Of a stretch of DNA of 36,299 nucleotides, positions 1 through 5,910 are shown in pieces. The translations under genes were made by a program, and so were the position numbers. Each line of letters begins with the position of its first letter. The stretch's first letter is position 1. Origin of the DNA: a virus; the IMG/VR virus record IMGVR_UViG_3300042480_000715, positions 1-36,299 of that record; one strand, given 5' to 3'. The notes below the pieces were generated by a model, which was not told where the DNA came from, did not search any database, and saw only the letters and a list, made by a program, of their open reading frames with translations.

Positions 1-20
1 CATCGGCGTGTCGACTTGAC

Positions 21-45
21 AGGGGGCGCCCCAAAATTTTGAGGG
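21..45. repeat. GGGGCGCC element, copy 1
   Basis: GGGGGCGCCCC followed by a CCCAAAATTTTGAGGG imperfect stem. It is one of six GGGGCGCC copies at the ends of leftward gene groups (also near 1851, 3166, 4672, 6792 and 7626). The role is unknown; a transcript-end or protein-binding element is inferred. Confidence 0.5.
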
Positions 46-52
46 AAGAGAG

Positions 53-76
53 GAGCAGTTTTAAAACATGCTCAGG
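53..76 (-). repeat. Post-stop hairpin family, copy 1
   Basis: GAGCA, an 11-nt loop, then TGCTC and AGG. It lies 19 nt past the stop codon of the 95-511 gene. The same 24-nt layout recurs at 587, 728, 1226 and 4692 with a constant 21-nt span from GAG to CTC. On the minus-strand RNA all five copies can pair (see findings). Confidence 0.6.
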
Positions 77-94
77 TTTATTAGTAGCCCCCTA

Positions 95-511
95 CTAAAT
101 TTCTATACGGTCAACACTGGATGATAAATAAGTTACGCCGTCAGGGTATGAGACTGAATCAAAATCAATATCATGAATTAGATTCTGTGCCTCTTCTTCA
201 TTACGTGCATTGACTGTAATTGAATATTGAACTTCAACTTCAAGTTCGAATTCTTTTGACAATTCGAATCCGCAAATGTCTGCAATTTCTTGTGCAGTAG
301 ACTCATCGATTGTTCCGTTTTCCATTGCTTCCAAGGTCCACTCTTGCATTTCGTTTTGCATACGTGAACGCTCTGCAGCCTCGCCATATGAACGTTGGGT
401 TACCTTTTGGATGTGCTCTTCAAGTTGATGAATGCGTTCTTTGTTTTGCACAAGAGTGGTTTCTAAAAACTCTCGTGTCATGTAGTGATTGTCGATTACT
501 GGTTGGTCCAT
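95..511 (-). CDS. Hypothetical phage protein with N-terminal coiled coil
   Basis: 138 residues, function not recognised. Residues 10-60 are rich in Glu, Gln and Arg with heptad-like spacing and should form a helical coiled coil. The last 50 residues alternate acidic and hydrophobic residues and look like a small alpha/beta domain. The ATG follows an AAAGAGG ribosome-binding site. A strong minus-strand promoter lies at 544-573, so this gene is probably its own transcription unit. The hairpin repeat at 53-76 follows the stop codon. Other frames over this stretch have no ribosome-binding site. Confidence 0.75.
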   Translation of the reverse strand: MDQPVIDNHYMTREFLETTLVQNKERIHQLEEHIQKVTQRSYGEAAERSRMQNEMQEWTLEAMENGTIDESTAQEIADICGFELSKEFELEVEVQYSITVNARNEEEAQNLIHDIDFDSVSYPDGVTYLSSSVDRIEI

Positions 512-543
512 GGGGGCCTCTTTCTGTTTGTTGGTTTACATTA

Positions 544-573
544 ATTGTACTAGGTACCACTGACAATTGTCAA
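544..573 (-). promoter_or_regulatory. Promoter of the 95-511 gene, TGTCAG type
   Basis: On the minus strand TTGACA, 18 nt, TACAAT. TGTCAG (560-565) sits exactly 10 nt upstream of the -10 box, as in four other leftward promoters. The -35 box overlaps a perfect 12-bp palindrome CAAGGGCCCTTG (571-582), a possible operator. Confidence 0.7.
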
Positions 574-586
574 GGGCCCTTGCGGG

Positions 587-610
587 GAGCAGTTTTGATA
601 CATACTCAGG
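587..610 (-). repeat. Post-stop hairpin family, copy 2
   Basis: GAGCA, 11-nt loop, TACTC, AGG. On the minus-strand RNA the arms GAGUA and UGCUC pair with one U-G wobble. This copy lies in the 512-766 gap and does not directly follow an identified gene. No convincing ORF with a start codon was found at 613-724. Confidence 0.55.
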
Positions 611-727
611 TAGTTACACTTCTTGCAGTTGGTGTGAACTGGCTCTATAGTATTTCTATGATCGCCCTAATCAGCCTGGCGAATCTCCACTCTATTTATT
701 TAGCCACGCATTTCTGTGGTCGTGGTT

Positions 728-751
728 GAGTAGTTTAGCGACATACTCAGG
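728..751 (-). repeat. Post-stop hairpin family, copy 3
   Basis: GAGTA, 11-nt loop, TACTC, AGG, 16 nt past the stop codon of the 767-1189 gene. The fourth stem pair is T-A here and C-G in copies 1 and 5, a compensatory change. Confidence 0.6.
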
Positions 752-766
752 TCGTTTATTATCTAA

Positions 767-1189
767 TTATAGATAACGGGCAACGGCTTGATAAGTTGAT
801 GTGGAAACTGTTTCCTCATCTGTCATCTTTAGTATGCGAATAGCGTTAGAGATTTCCTCTTTCTGCTCACGATAGTTATAGATAGACATTGACTCAAAAT
901 CCTTTACAGGCTCTTTAGGCAAGTCTGCTTCTGATACTGTCAGGTCGAAGTCAATGTTGAGTTGATTGTTCCAAGAACGGAAGTTAGTACGGAAGTTTTC
1001 TGCCTTCTTGATGTTGGCAATAGCATAAGCAGTAACTTCCTTCTTATACTTTTCCATAGCCTTTTGGTGCTTTGCTTCGTTGGCTTCTTGTGATGTGTAG
1101 TCAAGTTCTAACTTAGCAAGTGCTTGCTCTAGTGCCTTGATTACCTTTGGTGTTGCGATTTTAACTGAGATTGCTTTCTGTCGTGCCAT
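767..1189 (-). CDS. Hypothetical helical phage protein
   Basis: 140 residues, not recognised. The N-terminal 70 residues are Lys/Glu/Ala-rich and predicted long helix (coiled-coil character). The rest is mixed charged, with no Cys or membrane segment. The ATG follows AAAAGGAAC at good spacing. It lies in the leftward arm between copies of the hairpin repeat. Composition matches the neighbours, so it is probably a native early gene. Confidence 0.75.
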   Translation of the reverse strand: MARQKAISVKIATPKVIKALEQALAKLELDYTSQEANEAKHQKAMEKYKKEVTAYAIANIKKAENFRTNFRSWNNQLNIDFDLTVSEADLPKEPVKDFESMSIYNYREQKEEISNAIRILKMTDEETVSTSTYQAVARYL

Positions 1190-1225
1190 TGGGTCTGTTC
1201 CTTTTCTGTTAGTTGGGGGGTGGTT

Positions 1226-1249
1226 GAGCAGTTTTTATTCATACTCAGG
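1226..1249 (-). repeat. Post-stop hairpin family, copy 4
   Basis: GAGCA, 11-nt loop, TACTC, AGG, 15 nt past the stop of the 1264-1428 gene. It pairs fully only in the minus-strand RNA (one U-G wobble). Confidence 0.55.
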
Positions 1250-1263
1250 AATTAGTAATTAGA

Positions 1264-1428
1264 TTACTTAGCCGTCCAAGTTGTGTAACGGGCTGAGCCA
1301 TTTACATCTAACTTAACACGAACATTTCCGTTAGCCTGTGGTTCGATTGCTACGATTGTTCCTGTTACCTTTGACTTCTGTGTTGTGTAGAGGTCTCCGA
1401 CTTTGTATGTTGCTGTTGCTACTGACAT
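1264..1428 (-). CDS. Small phage protein, YxxGDLxTT family
   Basis: 54 residues, function unknown. The ATG at 1428 follows AAAAGGAAATAC. The sequence has a YKVGDLYTTQKSKVTG core followed by alternating hydrophobic residues, consistent with a small all-beta (SH3-like) fold. It is a clear paralogue of the next gene upstream (1532-1702), which has YQIGDLFTTSKTGVTG at the same place. The promoter is at 1471-1500 (TTGACA, 18 nt, TATACT). Confidence 0.75.
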   Translation of the reverse strand: MSVATATYKVGDLYTTQKSKVTGTIVAIEPQANGNVRVKLDVNGSARYTTWTAK

Positions 1429-1470
1429 TGTATTTCCTTTTCTGTTAGAGGGTTGTTTTCGTTATACCTA

Positions 1471-1500
1471 AGTATAACATTTTGCCTGTAAAAATGTCAA
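1471..1500 (-). promoter_or_regulatory. Sigma70-like promoter of the 1264-1428 gene
   Basis: On the minus strand TTGACA (1500-1495), 18 nt, TATACT (1476-1471). It leads to a leader with ribosome-binding site and the ATG at 1428. Confidence 0.75.
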
Positions 1501-1531
1501 ATCGAAATCTGACATTTCTCACATTTTGAGA

Positions 1532-1702
1532 TTACTTAGATGTCTTGACCATAGCCAGACGGCGTGAGCCATTTGCTAGGACGAGTGAAACTCTAGTAAC
1601 CTTATTAGACATTGGCTCGAAACCTGCGATACGACCTGTAACGCCTGTCTTGCTTGTTGTGAACAAGTCACCAATTTGGTATGTGTATCCGTGTAGTGTC
1701 AT
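1532..1702 (-). CDS. Small phage protein, paralogue of the 1264-1428 gene
   Basis: 56 residues. The frame is open upstream to 1810, but the ATG at 1702 has the ribosome-binding site GAAAGGCAAG and begins the region alignable to its paralogue, so the longer start is rejected. It shares YxxGDLxTTxKxxVTGxI and a basic C-terminus with the neighbouring gene. A probable promoter lies near 1741-1767 (TATACT -10) with a CRP-like palindrome further upstream at 1796-1811. Function unknown; a tandem duplication of a small beta-fold protein is inferred. Confidence 0.7.
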   Translation of the reverse strand: MTLHGYTYQIGDLFTTSKTGVTGRIAGFEPMSNKVTRVSLVLANGSRRLAMVKTSK

Positions 1703-1795
1703 TTGGGTCTTGCCTTTCGTTGTGGGGGTTAATTGCTTATAGTATAATTTTAGCAGAAAAATGTCATAAATACAAATCTTAGTGACATTTTTTAG

Positions 1796-1811
1796 TGTGT
1801 CCTTAATCACA
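1796..1811. promoter_or_regulatory. CRP/GlxR-like palindrome
   Basis: TGTGT-CCTTAA-TCACA, one mismatch from TGTGA-N6-TCACA. It lies about 70 bp upstream of the likely start of transcription of the 1532-1702 gene. Confidence 0.45.
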
Positions 1812-1850
1812 TTTTTTATGCGTGTCGTGACTTGACAAATGACTGGTCAG

Positions 1851-1886
1851 GGGGCGCCCTGCATTTTTGGCAGGGGATTTATTTAA
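1851..1886. repeat. GGGGCGCC element, copy 2, with strong stem
   Basis: GGGGCGCCCTGC, T-rich loop, GCAGGGG, then ATTTATTTAAAT. CCCTGC pairs perfectly with GCAGGG over a 7-nt loop. It is at the 3' end of the leftward group 1883-2983 and resembles copies at 3166 and 6792. Confidence 0.5.
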
Positions 1887-1954
1887 ATACCAGAACTACC
1901 ACTAATAGACAATAAAACTATTAACATCATTAGTAAATAGAACCAAGGACTCAT
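1883..1954 (-). CDS. One-helix membrane micro-protein
   Basis: 23 residues starting MSPWFYLLMMLIVLLS, almost all hydrophobic, so a single membrane helix. The ATG directly abuts the TAA of the gp88-like gene (TAAATG), suggesting translational coupling. It is short enough to be chance. A second membrane micro-gene in the identical arrangement at 6821-6910 supports it. Function unknown. Confidence 0.4.
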   Translation of the reverse strand: MSPWFYLLMMLIVLLSISGSSGI

Positions 1955-2680
1955 TTACTTTTTACTCGCACTAAATATGATATCACTCTTAGAGTATACA
2001 CACAATGAGCAAGAAACGCAAGCCGAGCCCTGCTTAGAAATAAGTGGAATCTGTTTATTATTTTCAGGACACTTAGCACCAGGTCTATTTGTTAATTCTT
2101 TCATGTCAGCCTGGCCAATAGCAAAATTCTTAGCAAGGTATGCAAGACGAATGCCATGATCGGTTTTAAGTCCAATACCAATAGACTTATTCTCACTGTC
2201 TGTTGAATAGTATAGTGATAGATTATCAATATTTTTAAGCATTACGGCTGCAGACTTAACACGTGTATATACCCAAAATTGAATATCAGGATTGTTAAGG
2301 ATGACATGCTTCCATGCGAATGTATAAGTATCATTAAAGAAATCTCCGTCCCAGTGAATGCGGAAGAGTAGGGGTGCGTCTTTCTTTACACAGTCTGCAC
2401 GAAAATCGTTAATCATATCAGTTAACAATTCTTCTATAGTATCATGGTCTGCGTCTTTGACTAGGTCCCAATTATGTAGTAGGTTAGCCTTTACTCCTTT
2501 GAAGAGTTTTTCAAGTTTTCCTGCATAGCAAACGCTTTCACAAACACTAGTGGCACCAGGGCACGAGAAAGCCTTTCCAGCAGGTAGTCCAAATGTGTTA
2601 GCGATTGTTGCGGTTTTTCCATTAGGTGAGACGGCATTAGCGACCTTTCTGTCAAATGATCTTTTTAGTTTAGTAGTCAA
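1955..2680 (-). CDS. gp88-family phage protein
   Basis: 241 residues. The N-terminus carries the family hallmark, a Cys-rich segment around residues 39-51 (CPGATSVCESVCYAG), and the C-terminus has CVSCSLC. The spaced Cys residues suggest metal or Fe-S binding. Similar proteins are widespread in actinobacteriophages and are named after mycobacteriophage gene product 88; their activity is not known to me. The start is a TTG overlapping the upstream zinc-ribbon gene by 11 nt, and the ribosome-binding site is weak, so expression probably depends on coupling. It is the third gene of the leftward operon that starts at 2983. Confidence 0.75.
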   Translation of the reverse strand: MTTKLKRSFDRKVANAVSPNGKTATIANTFGLPAGKAFSCPGATSVCESVCYAGKLEKLFKGVKANLLHNWDLVKDADHDTIEELLTDMINDFRADCVKKDAPLLFRIHWDGDFFNDTYTFAWKHVILNNPDIQFWVYTRVKSAAVMLKNIDNLSLYYSTDSENKSIGIGLKTDHGIRLAYLAKNFAIGQADMKELTNRPGAKCPENNKQIPLISKQGSACVSCSLCVYSKSDIIFSASKK

Positions 2681-2837
2681 GGCCTAGGCTCATTTCTAGT
2701 GCGATGTCTTCGTTATAGGTTGCAGACATTTCTTCAAGCAAGCAATGTGTGCACTTATCTTCATAGTCATCAACGGCATTTTCTTTGCATGAAGGGCAGG
2801 TTGTTGCGTAGTACTCATCTAGTGCGTAGTCGTTCAT
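2670..2837 (-). CDS. Small zinc-ribbon protein
   Basis: 55 residues from the ATG at 2837, which has an AAAGGAG ribosome-binding site; the longer open frame to 2885 lacks one. Two Cys pairs, CPSC and CTHC, about 14 residues apart, form a typical zinc ribbon. The C-terminus is acidic. It overlaps the upstream gene (ATGA) and the downstream gp88 gene by 11 nt, so the three are co-translated. A nucleic-acid or protein adaptor role is inferred only from the fold. Confidence 0.7.
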   Translation of the reverse strand: MNDYALDEYYATTCPSCKENAVDDYEDKCTHCLLEEMSATYNEDIALEMSLGLDY

Positions 2838-2983
2838 AGGGGGTCTCCTTTGTATTTCTTTAATTGTATCATTTCGGACTGACATTTCCTACGGTTATAG
2901 GATTTCTTTGAAGGCACGGCTGAGGCAGCATTAGAACGCCTTAGTTCCATGAGTCTGCGTAATTCTTCAGGTGTTTTCTTCAT
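2834..2983 (-). CDS. Small basic phage protein, leaderless
   Basis: 49 residues beginning MKKTPEELRRLMELRR, strongly basic, of a type I have seen as short ORFs in actinophages; function unknown. It has no ribosome-binding site. The ATG lies 6 nt after a -10 box (TAAGAT, 2990-2995) with a TTGACA -35 box 18 nt further up, so the mRNA should begin at or next to the start codon. Its stop overlaps the next start (ATGA). A TGTCAG-N10-TACAAT motif (2863-2884) lies inside it and may be an internal promoter. Confidence 0.6.
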   Translation of the reverse strand: MKKTPEELRRLMELRRSNAASAVPSKKSYNRRKCQSEMIQLKKYKGDPL

Positions 2984-2989
2984 AAGTTA

Positions 2990-3019
2990 ATCTTAGCAGA
3001 CTTAGGGTAAAAATGTCAA
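2990..3019 (-). promoter_or_regulatory. Leaderless promoter of the 2983-1883 operon
   Basis: On the minus strand TTGACA (3019-3014), 18 nt, TAAGAT (2995-2990), 6 nt, ATG (2983). A CRP-like palindrome lies at 3030-3045. Confidence 0.7.
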
Positions 3020-3029
3020 ATCTTGATCG

Positions 3030-3045
3030 TGTGATTAAAATCACA
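3030..3045. promoter_or_regulatory. CRP/GlxR-like palindrome, perfect
   Basis: TGTGATTAAAATCACA matches TGTGA-N6-TCACA exactly. It is centred about 54 bp upstream of the leaderless start at 2983. Confidence 0.6.
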
Positions 3046-3051
3046 AAAAAA

Positions 3052-3078
3052 TTTTCCCAGCCAAAAATTCTGGGAAAA
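3052..3078. repeat. 9-bp perfect stem-loop
   Basis: TTTTCCCAG and CTGGGAAAA separated by 9 nt. There is no T-tract outside the stem on either strand, so it is not a clear terminator. It lies in the 2984-3198 gap, which also holds a promoter, a CRP-like site and DnaA boxes. Confidence 0.45.
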
Positions 3079-3132
3079 AAAATGCTCCTTCTTAAAGAAA
3101 TTATATATAGGTTACTCGTGAGTAGATTGAAG

Positions 3133-3152
3133 TTATCCACAGGTTATCCCCA
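3133..3152 (+). other. Two adjacent DnaA boxes
   Basis: TTATCCACA (3133-3141) is a perfect DnaA-box consensus; TTATCCCCA (3144-3152) is one mismatch away, 2 bp further. The group lies just before a CCCGAACGGGGCGCCC element. The same pairing of DnaA box and element recurs at 4640-4680. Origin or regulatory function not established. Confidence 0.5.
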
Positions 3153-3158
3153 GACACA

Positions 3159-3192
3159 CCCGAACGGGGCGCCCATTTTTTTTCAGGGAATT
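3159..3192. repeat. GGGGCGCC element, copy 3
   Basis: CCCGAACGGGGCGCCC, T-run, CAGGG, AATTTATTTATT, ending at the stop codon of the 3199-3444 gene. CCCG-AA-CGGG is palindromic. Confidence 0.5.
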
Positions 3193-3198
3193 TATTTA

Positions 3199-3444
3199 TT
3201 AATCGTCATCATCTTCAATAAAAACATAAAACGGAATTGTATCAGTATAACTATACAACACAACTTCTTTTTCACCAAACTCGTTTTGAGTTTCTACTGA
3301 ATAGTTATCTCCTGTTGAATCACTTTCTAAATAAATAACTTCAACAATGTCATCATTAACTTTTATTAAATCGCCAATCATTAACTGGCTTGGTGTTAGA
3401 TCATCAGCGTGTATTAAATCCATAGCAATCATTGTATCAGACAT
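3199..3444 (-). CDS. Hypothetical acidic phage protein
   Basis: 81 residues. MIGDLIKVNDDIVEVIYLES and later alternating hydrophobic residues suggest a small beta-barrel. It ends in a run of acidic residues (EDDDD). Function not recognised. It is the last gene of a six-gene leftward operon (4427 to 3199) with abutting or overlapping ends; its ATG directly follows the TAA of the upstream gene. Confidence 0.7.
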   Translation of the reverse strand: MSDTMIAMDLIHADDLTPSQLMIGDLIKVNDDIVEVIYLESDSTGDNYSVETQNEFGEKEVVLYSYTDTIPFYVFIEDDDD

Positions 3445-3723
3445 TTACTCTTCCTCATCTACTGGGTCAATGAACCATGATAAGTGGTGTTGGTCTACAA
3501 TAGCATGAGCAGGGGCATGGCTCATACCCTTATAGAATACGCCTTCAGGCATAGCAATAAATCGGTCATAGTCCTCATCATAGTATGCGTCAATAGCGTC
3601 AATACAAGGCTGAACCATGCTTAGTGGTACGGGTGGATAGTGATTACCCTGTAAGTGATACGCTATCTGCGTTTCTAAATCTAATACGCTATCTGCTAAT
3701 CCAATTGCTGTTACGCTTCCCAT
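3445..3723 (-). CDS. Conserved small phage protein
   Basis: 92 residues. Features include LQGNHYPPVPLSM, AIDAYYDEDYDRF and a C-terminal HHLSWFIDP. I have seen this pattern in unnamed actinophage proteins, and its function is unknown. It is acidic, without Cys or membrane segment. Its start overlaps the previous stop by one base (TAATG), fifth gene of the 4427-3199 operon. Confidence 0.7.
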   Translation of the reverse strand: MGSVTAIGLADSVLDLETQIAYHLQGNHYPPVPLSMVQPCIDAIDAYYDEDYDRFIAMPEGVFYKGMSHAPAHAIVDQHHLSWFIDPVDEEE

Positions 3724-3941
3724 TATCGTGTTACCACCATTCCTGTTGTGTAGAAAGTTTTTGTGTGTAACTTACCTGAAGGTTCAGATAAATTAACTAC
3801 TCTGTATTCTTTAGCGTCACCATAGTCAATAAAACTATTAAAGACATTTACTGCGTCAAGGGCATTAGAATAGCGTCCAACCCAAAGTGTATTGGTGTCA
3901 CTATCGTTAGTGCTAGTTACTGAGTATAGGTATTCGTTCAT
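3723..3941 (-). CDS. Hypothetical phage protein
   Basis: 72 residues. Contains DYGDAKEYRVVNLSEPSGK and a basic C-terminus; it looks like a compact alpha/beta fold of unknown function. The ATG overlaps the preceding TAA (TAATG) and has a good AAGGAG ribosome-binding site inside the upstream gene. Fourth gene of the operon. Confidence 0.7.
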   Translation of the reverse strand: MNEYLYSVTSTNDSDTNTLWVGRYSNALDAVNVFNSFIDYGDAKEYRVVNLSEPSGKLHTKTFYTTGMVVTR

Positions 3942-4093
3942 TAGTTATTCTCCTTAGTGATAAATAATTGGTGTGGATTACAATCGCAAGACTCTGTATC
4001 AAAGTCCTCACCCTGTGCCCAAAATTGCCAACCTTGCCCGTAGCATTGTTCGCAATTCTCAATTTCTGTGTATAGTGTTTTCATCTTAGCCAT
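3941..4093 (-). CDS. Cys-rich micro-protein
   Basis: 50 residues: CEQC near residue 14 and CDCNPH near residue 36 form a four-Cys, possibly zinc-binding set. Function unknown. The ATG overlaps the upstream TAA by one base and the stop overlaps the next ATG, so it is embedded in the operon. Confidence 0.6.
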   Translation of the reverse strand: MAKMKTLYTEIENCEQCYGQGWQFWAQGEDFDTESCDCNPHQLFITKENN

Positions 4094-4215
4094 TAGATAG
4101 CCCCTTCCTGAAATAAACCTATTTCTAGGTCTAGCAATTCTTTATCTGTTGCCTGAGACAAGTCTATCCAACCTGCCCCCTCATTGTCAATTCTAAAAAT
4201 TTCTATGTATCCCAT
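4093..4215 (-). CDS. Micro-protein, unknown function
   Basis: 40 residues: MGYIEIFRIDNEGAGWIDLS followed by an acidic helix. No family recognised. It starts 2 nt after the TAA of the 4218-4427 gene and ends overlapping the next start. Its position in a tightly packed operon is the main support. Confidence 0.55.
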   Translation of the reverse strand: MGYIEIFRIDNEGAGWIDLSQATDKELLDLEIGLFQEGAI

Positions 4216-4217
4216 TA

Positions 4218-4427
4218 TTAGTCTCCAATTCTTACTGCTAGGACACGATAAGTATCCTTTAAGTTAAGTGGTGCTGAGTAGTGGGGACGAACCTGAACAA
4301 GATAACTTTCGCAACCCTCATACCATACATCAGACTTTTCGGCTGAGATAATTTCTCCCTTTAGTGTGCGAGAGTGATAAGTTTTTCCTACAAGTAGGTT
4401 TTCTATTGTATAGACATTTGCTGACAT
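4218..4427 (-). CDS. Hypothetical phage protein, first gene of operon
   Basis: 69 residues, mixed alpha/beta, one Cys, not recognised. A good ribosome-binding site (GAAAGAGG) precedes the ATG. Two candidate promoters lie upstream: a TGTCAG-N10-TAGGAT type at 4460-4481 and a TTGATA-17-TAGACT type at 4544-4572. It heads the six-gene leftward operon running to 3199. Confidence 0.7.
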   Translation of the reverse strand: MSANVYTIENLLVGKTYHSRTLKGEIISAEKSDVWYEGCESYLVQVRPHYSAPLNLKDTYRVLAVRIGD

Positions 4428-4459
4428 TTGCCAACCTCTTTCTTTTTGTTGATAATTCT

Positions 4460-4481
4460 ATCCTACCATAGGGGTCTGACA
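4460..4481 (-). promoter_or_regulatory. TGTCAG-N10 promoter
   Basis: On the minus strand TGTCAG (4481-4476), 10 nt ending ATGG, TAGGAT (4465-4460). Nearly the same block is found at 6367-6388. Confidence 0.5.
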
Positions 4482-4543
4482 TTTTCGGTTAGACACGCCG
4501 TAAGCGAATAGACTTTCTTTTATTTATTTTTTCTTACTATGTA

Positions 4544-4572
4544 AGTCTAGCCTATTAGACATAAATTATCAA
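4544..4572 (-). promoter_or_regulatory. Sigma70-like promoter
   Basis: On the minus strand TTGATA, 17 nt, TAGACT. The transcribed leader (TTACATAGTAAGAAAAAAT) resembles the one after the promoter at 6491-6519, suggesting duplication of the control region. Confidence 0.55.
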
Positions 4573-4613
4573 GTTACTAGGGAGTAAGTCCAAATAGTGA
4601 GACGCTCAAGCCA

Positions 4614-4629
4614 TGTGATAAAACTCACA
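4614..4629. promoter_or_regulatory. CRP/GlxR-like palindrome, perfect
   Basis: TGTGATAAAACTCACA matches TGTGA-N6-TCACA. It lies upstream of the promoter at 4544-4572. Confidence 0.55.
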
Positions 4630-4639
4630 CAAGCAGGCC

Positions 4640-4648
4640 TGTGGATAA
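4640..4648 (-). other. DnaA box
   Basis: TGTGGATAA, the exact complement of TTATCCACA, about 1.5 kb from and opposite to the boxes at 3133-3152. It precedes the same CCCGAACGGGGCGCCC element. Confidence 0.45.
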
Positions 4649-4664
4649 CTTTGTGGACGACACG

Positions 4665-4690
4665 CCCGAACGGGGCGCCCCAAAAAATTG
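4665..4690. repeat. GGGGCGCC element, copy 4
   Basis: CCCGAACGGGGCGCCCC followed by AAAAAATTGGG. The first 16 bases are identical to copy 3. Confidence 0.5.
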
Positions 4691-4691
4691 G

Positions 4692-4715
4692 GAGCAGTTT
4701 TAGATCTTGCTCAGG
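4692..4715 (-). repeat. Post-stop hairpin family, copy 5
   Basis: GAGCA, 11-nt loop, TGCTC, AGG, 9 nt past the stop codon of the 4724-5728 gene. Same geometry as the other four. Confidence 0.6.
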
Positions 4716-4723
4716 ATTTTTTA

Positions 4724-5728
4724 TTATCTCCAAATTAACTTTTTGTTAATTTTTTTGCAAGTAAACTTTTTTCCACCTGCTAATTTTGTAGCATTTAACT
4801 TTTTGCAAGCAGTTCCATTAACCAAATCTCTTTTTTCTTTCATAGCCTGTGCTTGTGCTTCTAGTATTCTTTTGTCGTTAATTTCTTTATCAACCTGTGC
4901 ACACACAATGACAGCCTCTGCATGAGTCATTTTGTTTTTTGTTGTGTCATTAGTGCAGAACCAAGTTGGGGCTAACTTTTTAGCCAAATCTGCAGCATCT
5001 GCATCGGCTTTTGCCTTTGCTTCTGCTTCTTGCTTGGCTTTAAGTTCTGCATCAGCCTTTGCTTTTGCTTCTGCATCTGCTTTAGCCTTTGCTTCTGCAT
5101 CAGCCTTTGCTTTAGCCTCTGCTTCTTGCTTAGCCTTTAGTTCTGCTTCTGCTTTTGCTTTAGCATCTGCTTCTGCTTTGGCTTTTGCATCTGCAATTGC
5201 TTTTGCTTCTGCCTGAGCCTTTGCTACTGCTTCAGCCTGTGCTTTTGCTACTGCATCTGTTTGTGCTTTTTCTGCAACATCATCTTTGTGAGTAACAAAA
5301 TTCATTGGAAATGTTTGCACAACAGAAGCCTTGCCAGTACTTCTCCAAAACTCAATTTCTGTTTGTAGTCTAATAGGCAATTTTGCTTTATCAAAAGAGT
5401 ACAATGTCCACTTAGTATTCTGAGCCCAAGTCTTTGGTGAATAGTGTGTGTCAATCCCTGAGTATGGTGTACTAAGTTCCTTGCTACTAATTTTAAAACC
5501 TTCTGCATCTATTAAATTAAAATGAAAACTAGCAACAGTTCCGTCTGAAACTAAAATTACAGAAAAAGGAATTTCTATTGTACGCCACCTAGAATTATAA
5601 GTTTCTGCAGGAAGTTCATAGGTTGTTGTTAGCACTGGTGTTACAAGTTGATAAGATGAACCATTCGCACTAGCAGACGAGATTGGAATAAGCAAAAGTG
5701 TTAAAATAAATGCTATTAGTTTTCTCAT
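4724..5728 (-). CDS. Secreted Ala/Lys/Glu-rich helical protein
   Basis: 334 residues from the ATG at 5728, which overlaps the upstream TAA and follows AAAAGGAAA. Residues 1-22 are a signal peptide (MRKLIAFILTLLLIPISSA). A beta-rich domain follows to about residue 155. Then about 100 residues of repeats such as AEAKAKADAEAKAKADAE form a long TolA-like helix. The C-terminus holds CTND and a module with two Cys, many Lys and a final Trp (GGKKFTCKKINKKLIW). I associate that module with secreted proteins of freshwater actinobacteria, which points to the host. A phage gene exported by the host could act at the cell envelope (superinfection exclusion or lysis); this is inferred. Confidence 0.7.
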   Translation of the reverse strand: MRKLIAFILTLLLIPISSASANGSSYQLVTPVLTTTYELPAETYNSRWRTIEIPFSVILVSDGTVASFHFNLIDAEGFKISSKELSTPYSGIDTHYSPKTWAQNTKWTLYSFDKAKLPIRLQTEIEFWRSTGKASVVQTFPMNFVTHKDDVAEKAQTDAVAKAQAEAVAKAQAEAKAIADAKAKAEADAKAKAEAELKAKQEAEAKAKADAEAKAKADAEAKAKADAELKAKQEAEAKAKADADAADLAKKLAPTWFCTNDTTKNKMTHAEAVIVCAQVDKEINDKRILEAQAQAMKEKRDLVNGTACKKLNATKLAGGKKFTCKKINKKLIWR

Positions 5729-5910
5729 TATGCTATTTCCTTTTCTTTTACGCAAGCGTCATAGAATTTACTTTCATCAAATCTAGGATTGTCAGAAGCA
5801 AACCACTCACTGAATTCAAAAACTAATTGGTCAAAATCATTTGAGTCAATGTCATCAACAAATTTATTTAGAATTTTTGCAGTTTCTACATAGTCTTTTC
5901 GTGTCATCAT
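5728..5910 (-). CDS. Small conserved phage protein (MTRKDY type)
   Basis: 60 residues starting MMTRKDYVETAKILNKF and containing DNPRFDESKFYDAC near the C-terminus. This layout is common in short phage and plasmid ORFs of unknown function; it is mostly helical and acidic. The ATG overlaps the preceding stop (TAATG), and its own stop overlaps the start of the secreted-protein gene. Confidence 0.7.
   Translation of the reverse strand: MMTRKDYVETAKILNKFVDDIDSNDFDQLVFEFSEWFASDNPRFDESKFYDACVKEKEIA

Noticed and set aside
580-725. Minus-strand open stretch with TNCKKCNY-like Cys pair
   Set aside because: No start codon between flanking stops; likely chance within a control region.
310-729. Plus-strand ORF of 139 codons
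   Set aside because: Antisense to the 95-511 gene and its promoter, no ribosome-binding site, odd composition.
3013-3300. Plus-strand ORF across promoter and DnaA boxes
   Set aside because: Covers a promoter, a CRP-like site and the end of a real minus-strand gene; no ribosome-binding site.
4932-5216. Ala/Ser-rich plus-strand ORF
   Set aside because: Shadow of the AKAEA repeat of the secreted-protein gene.
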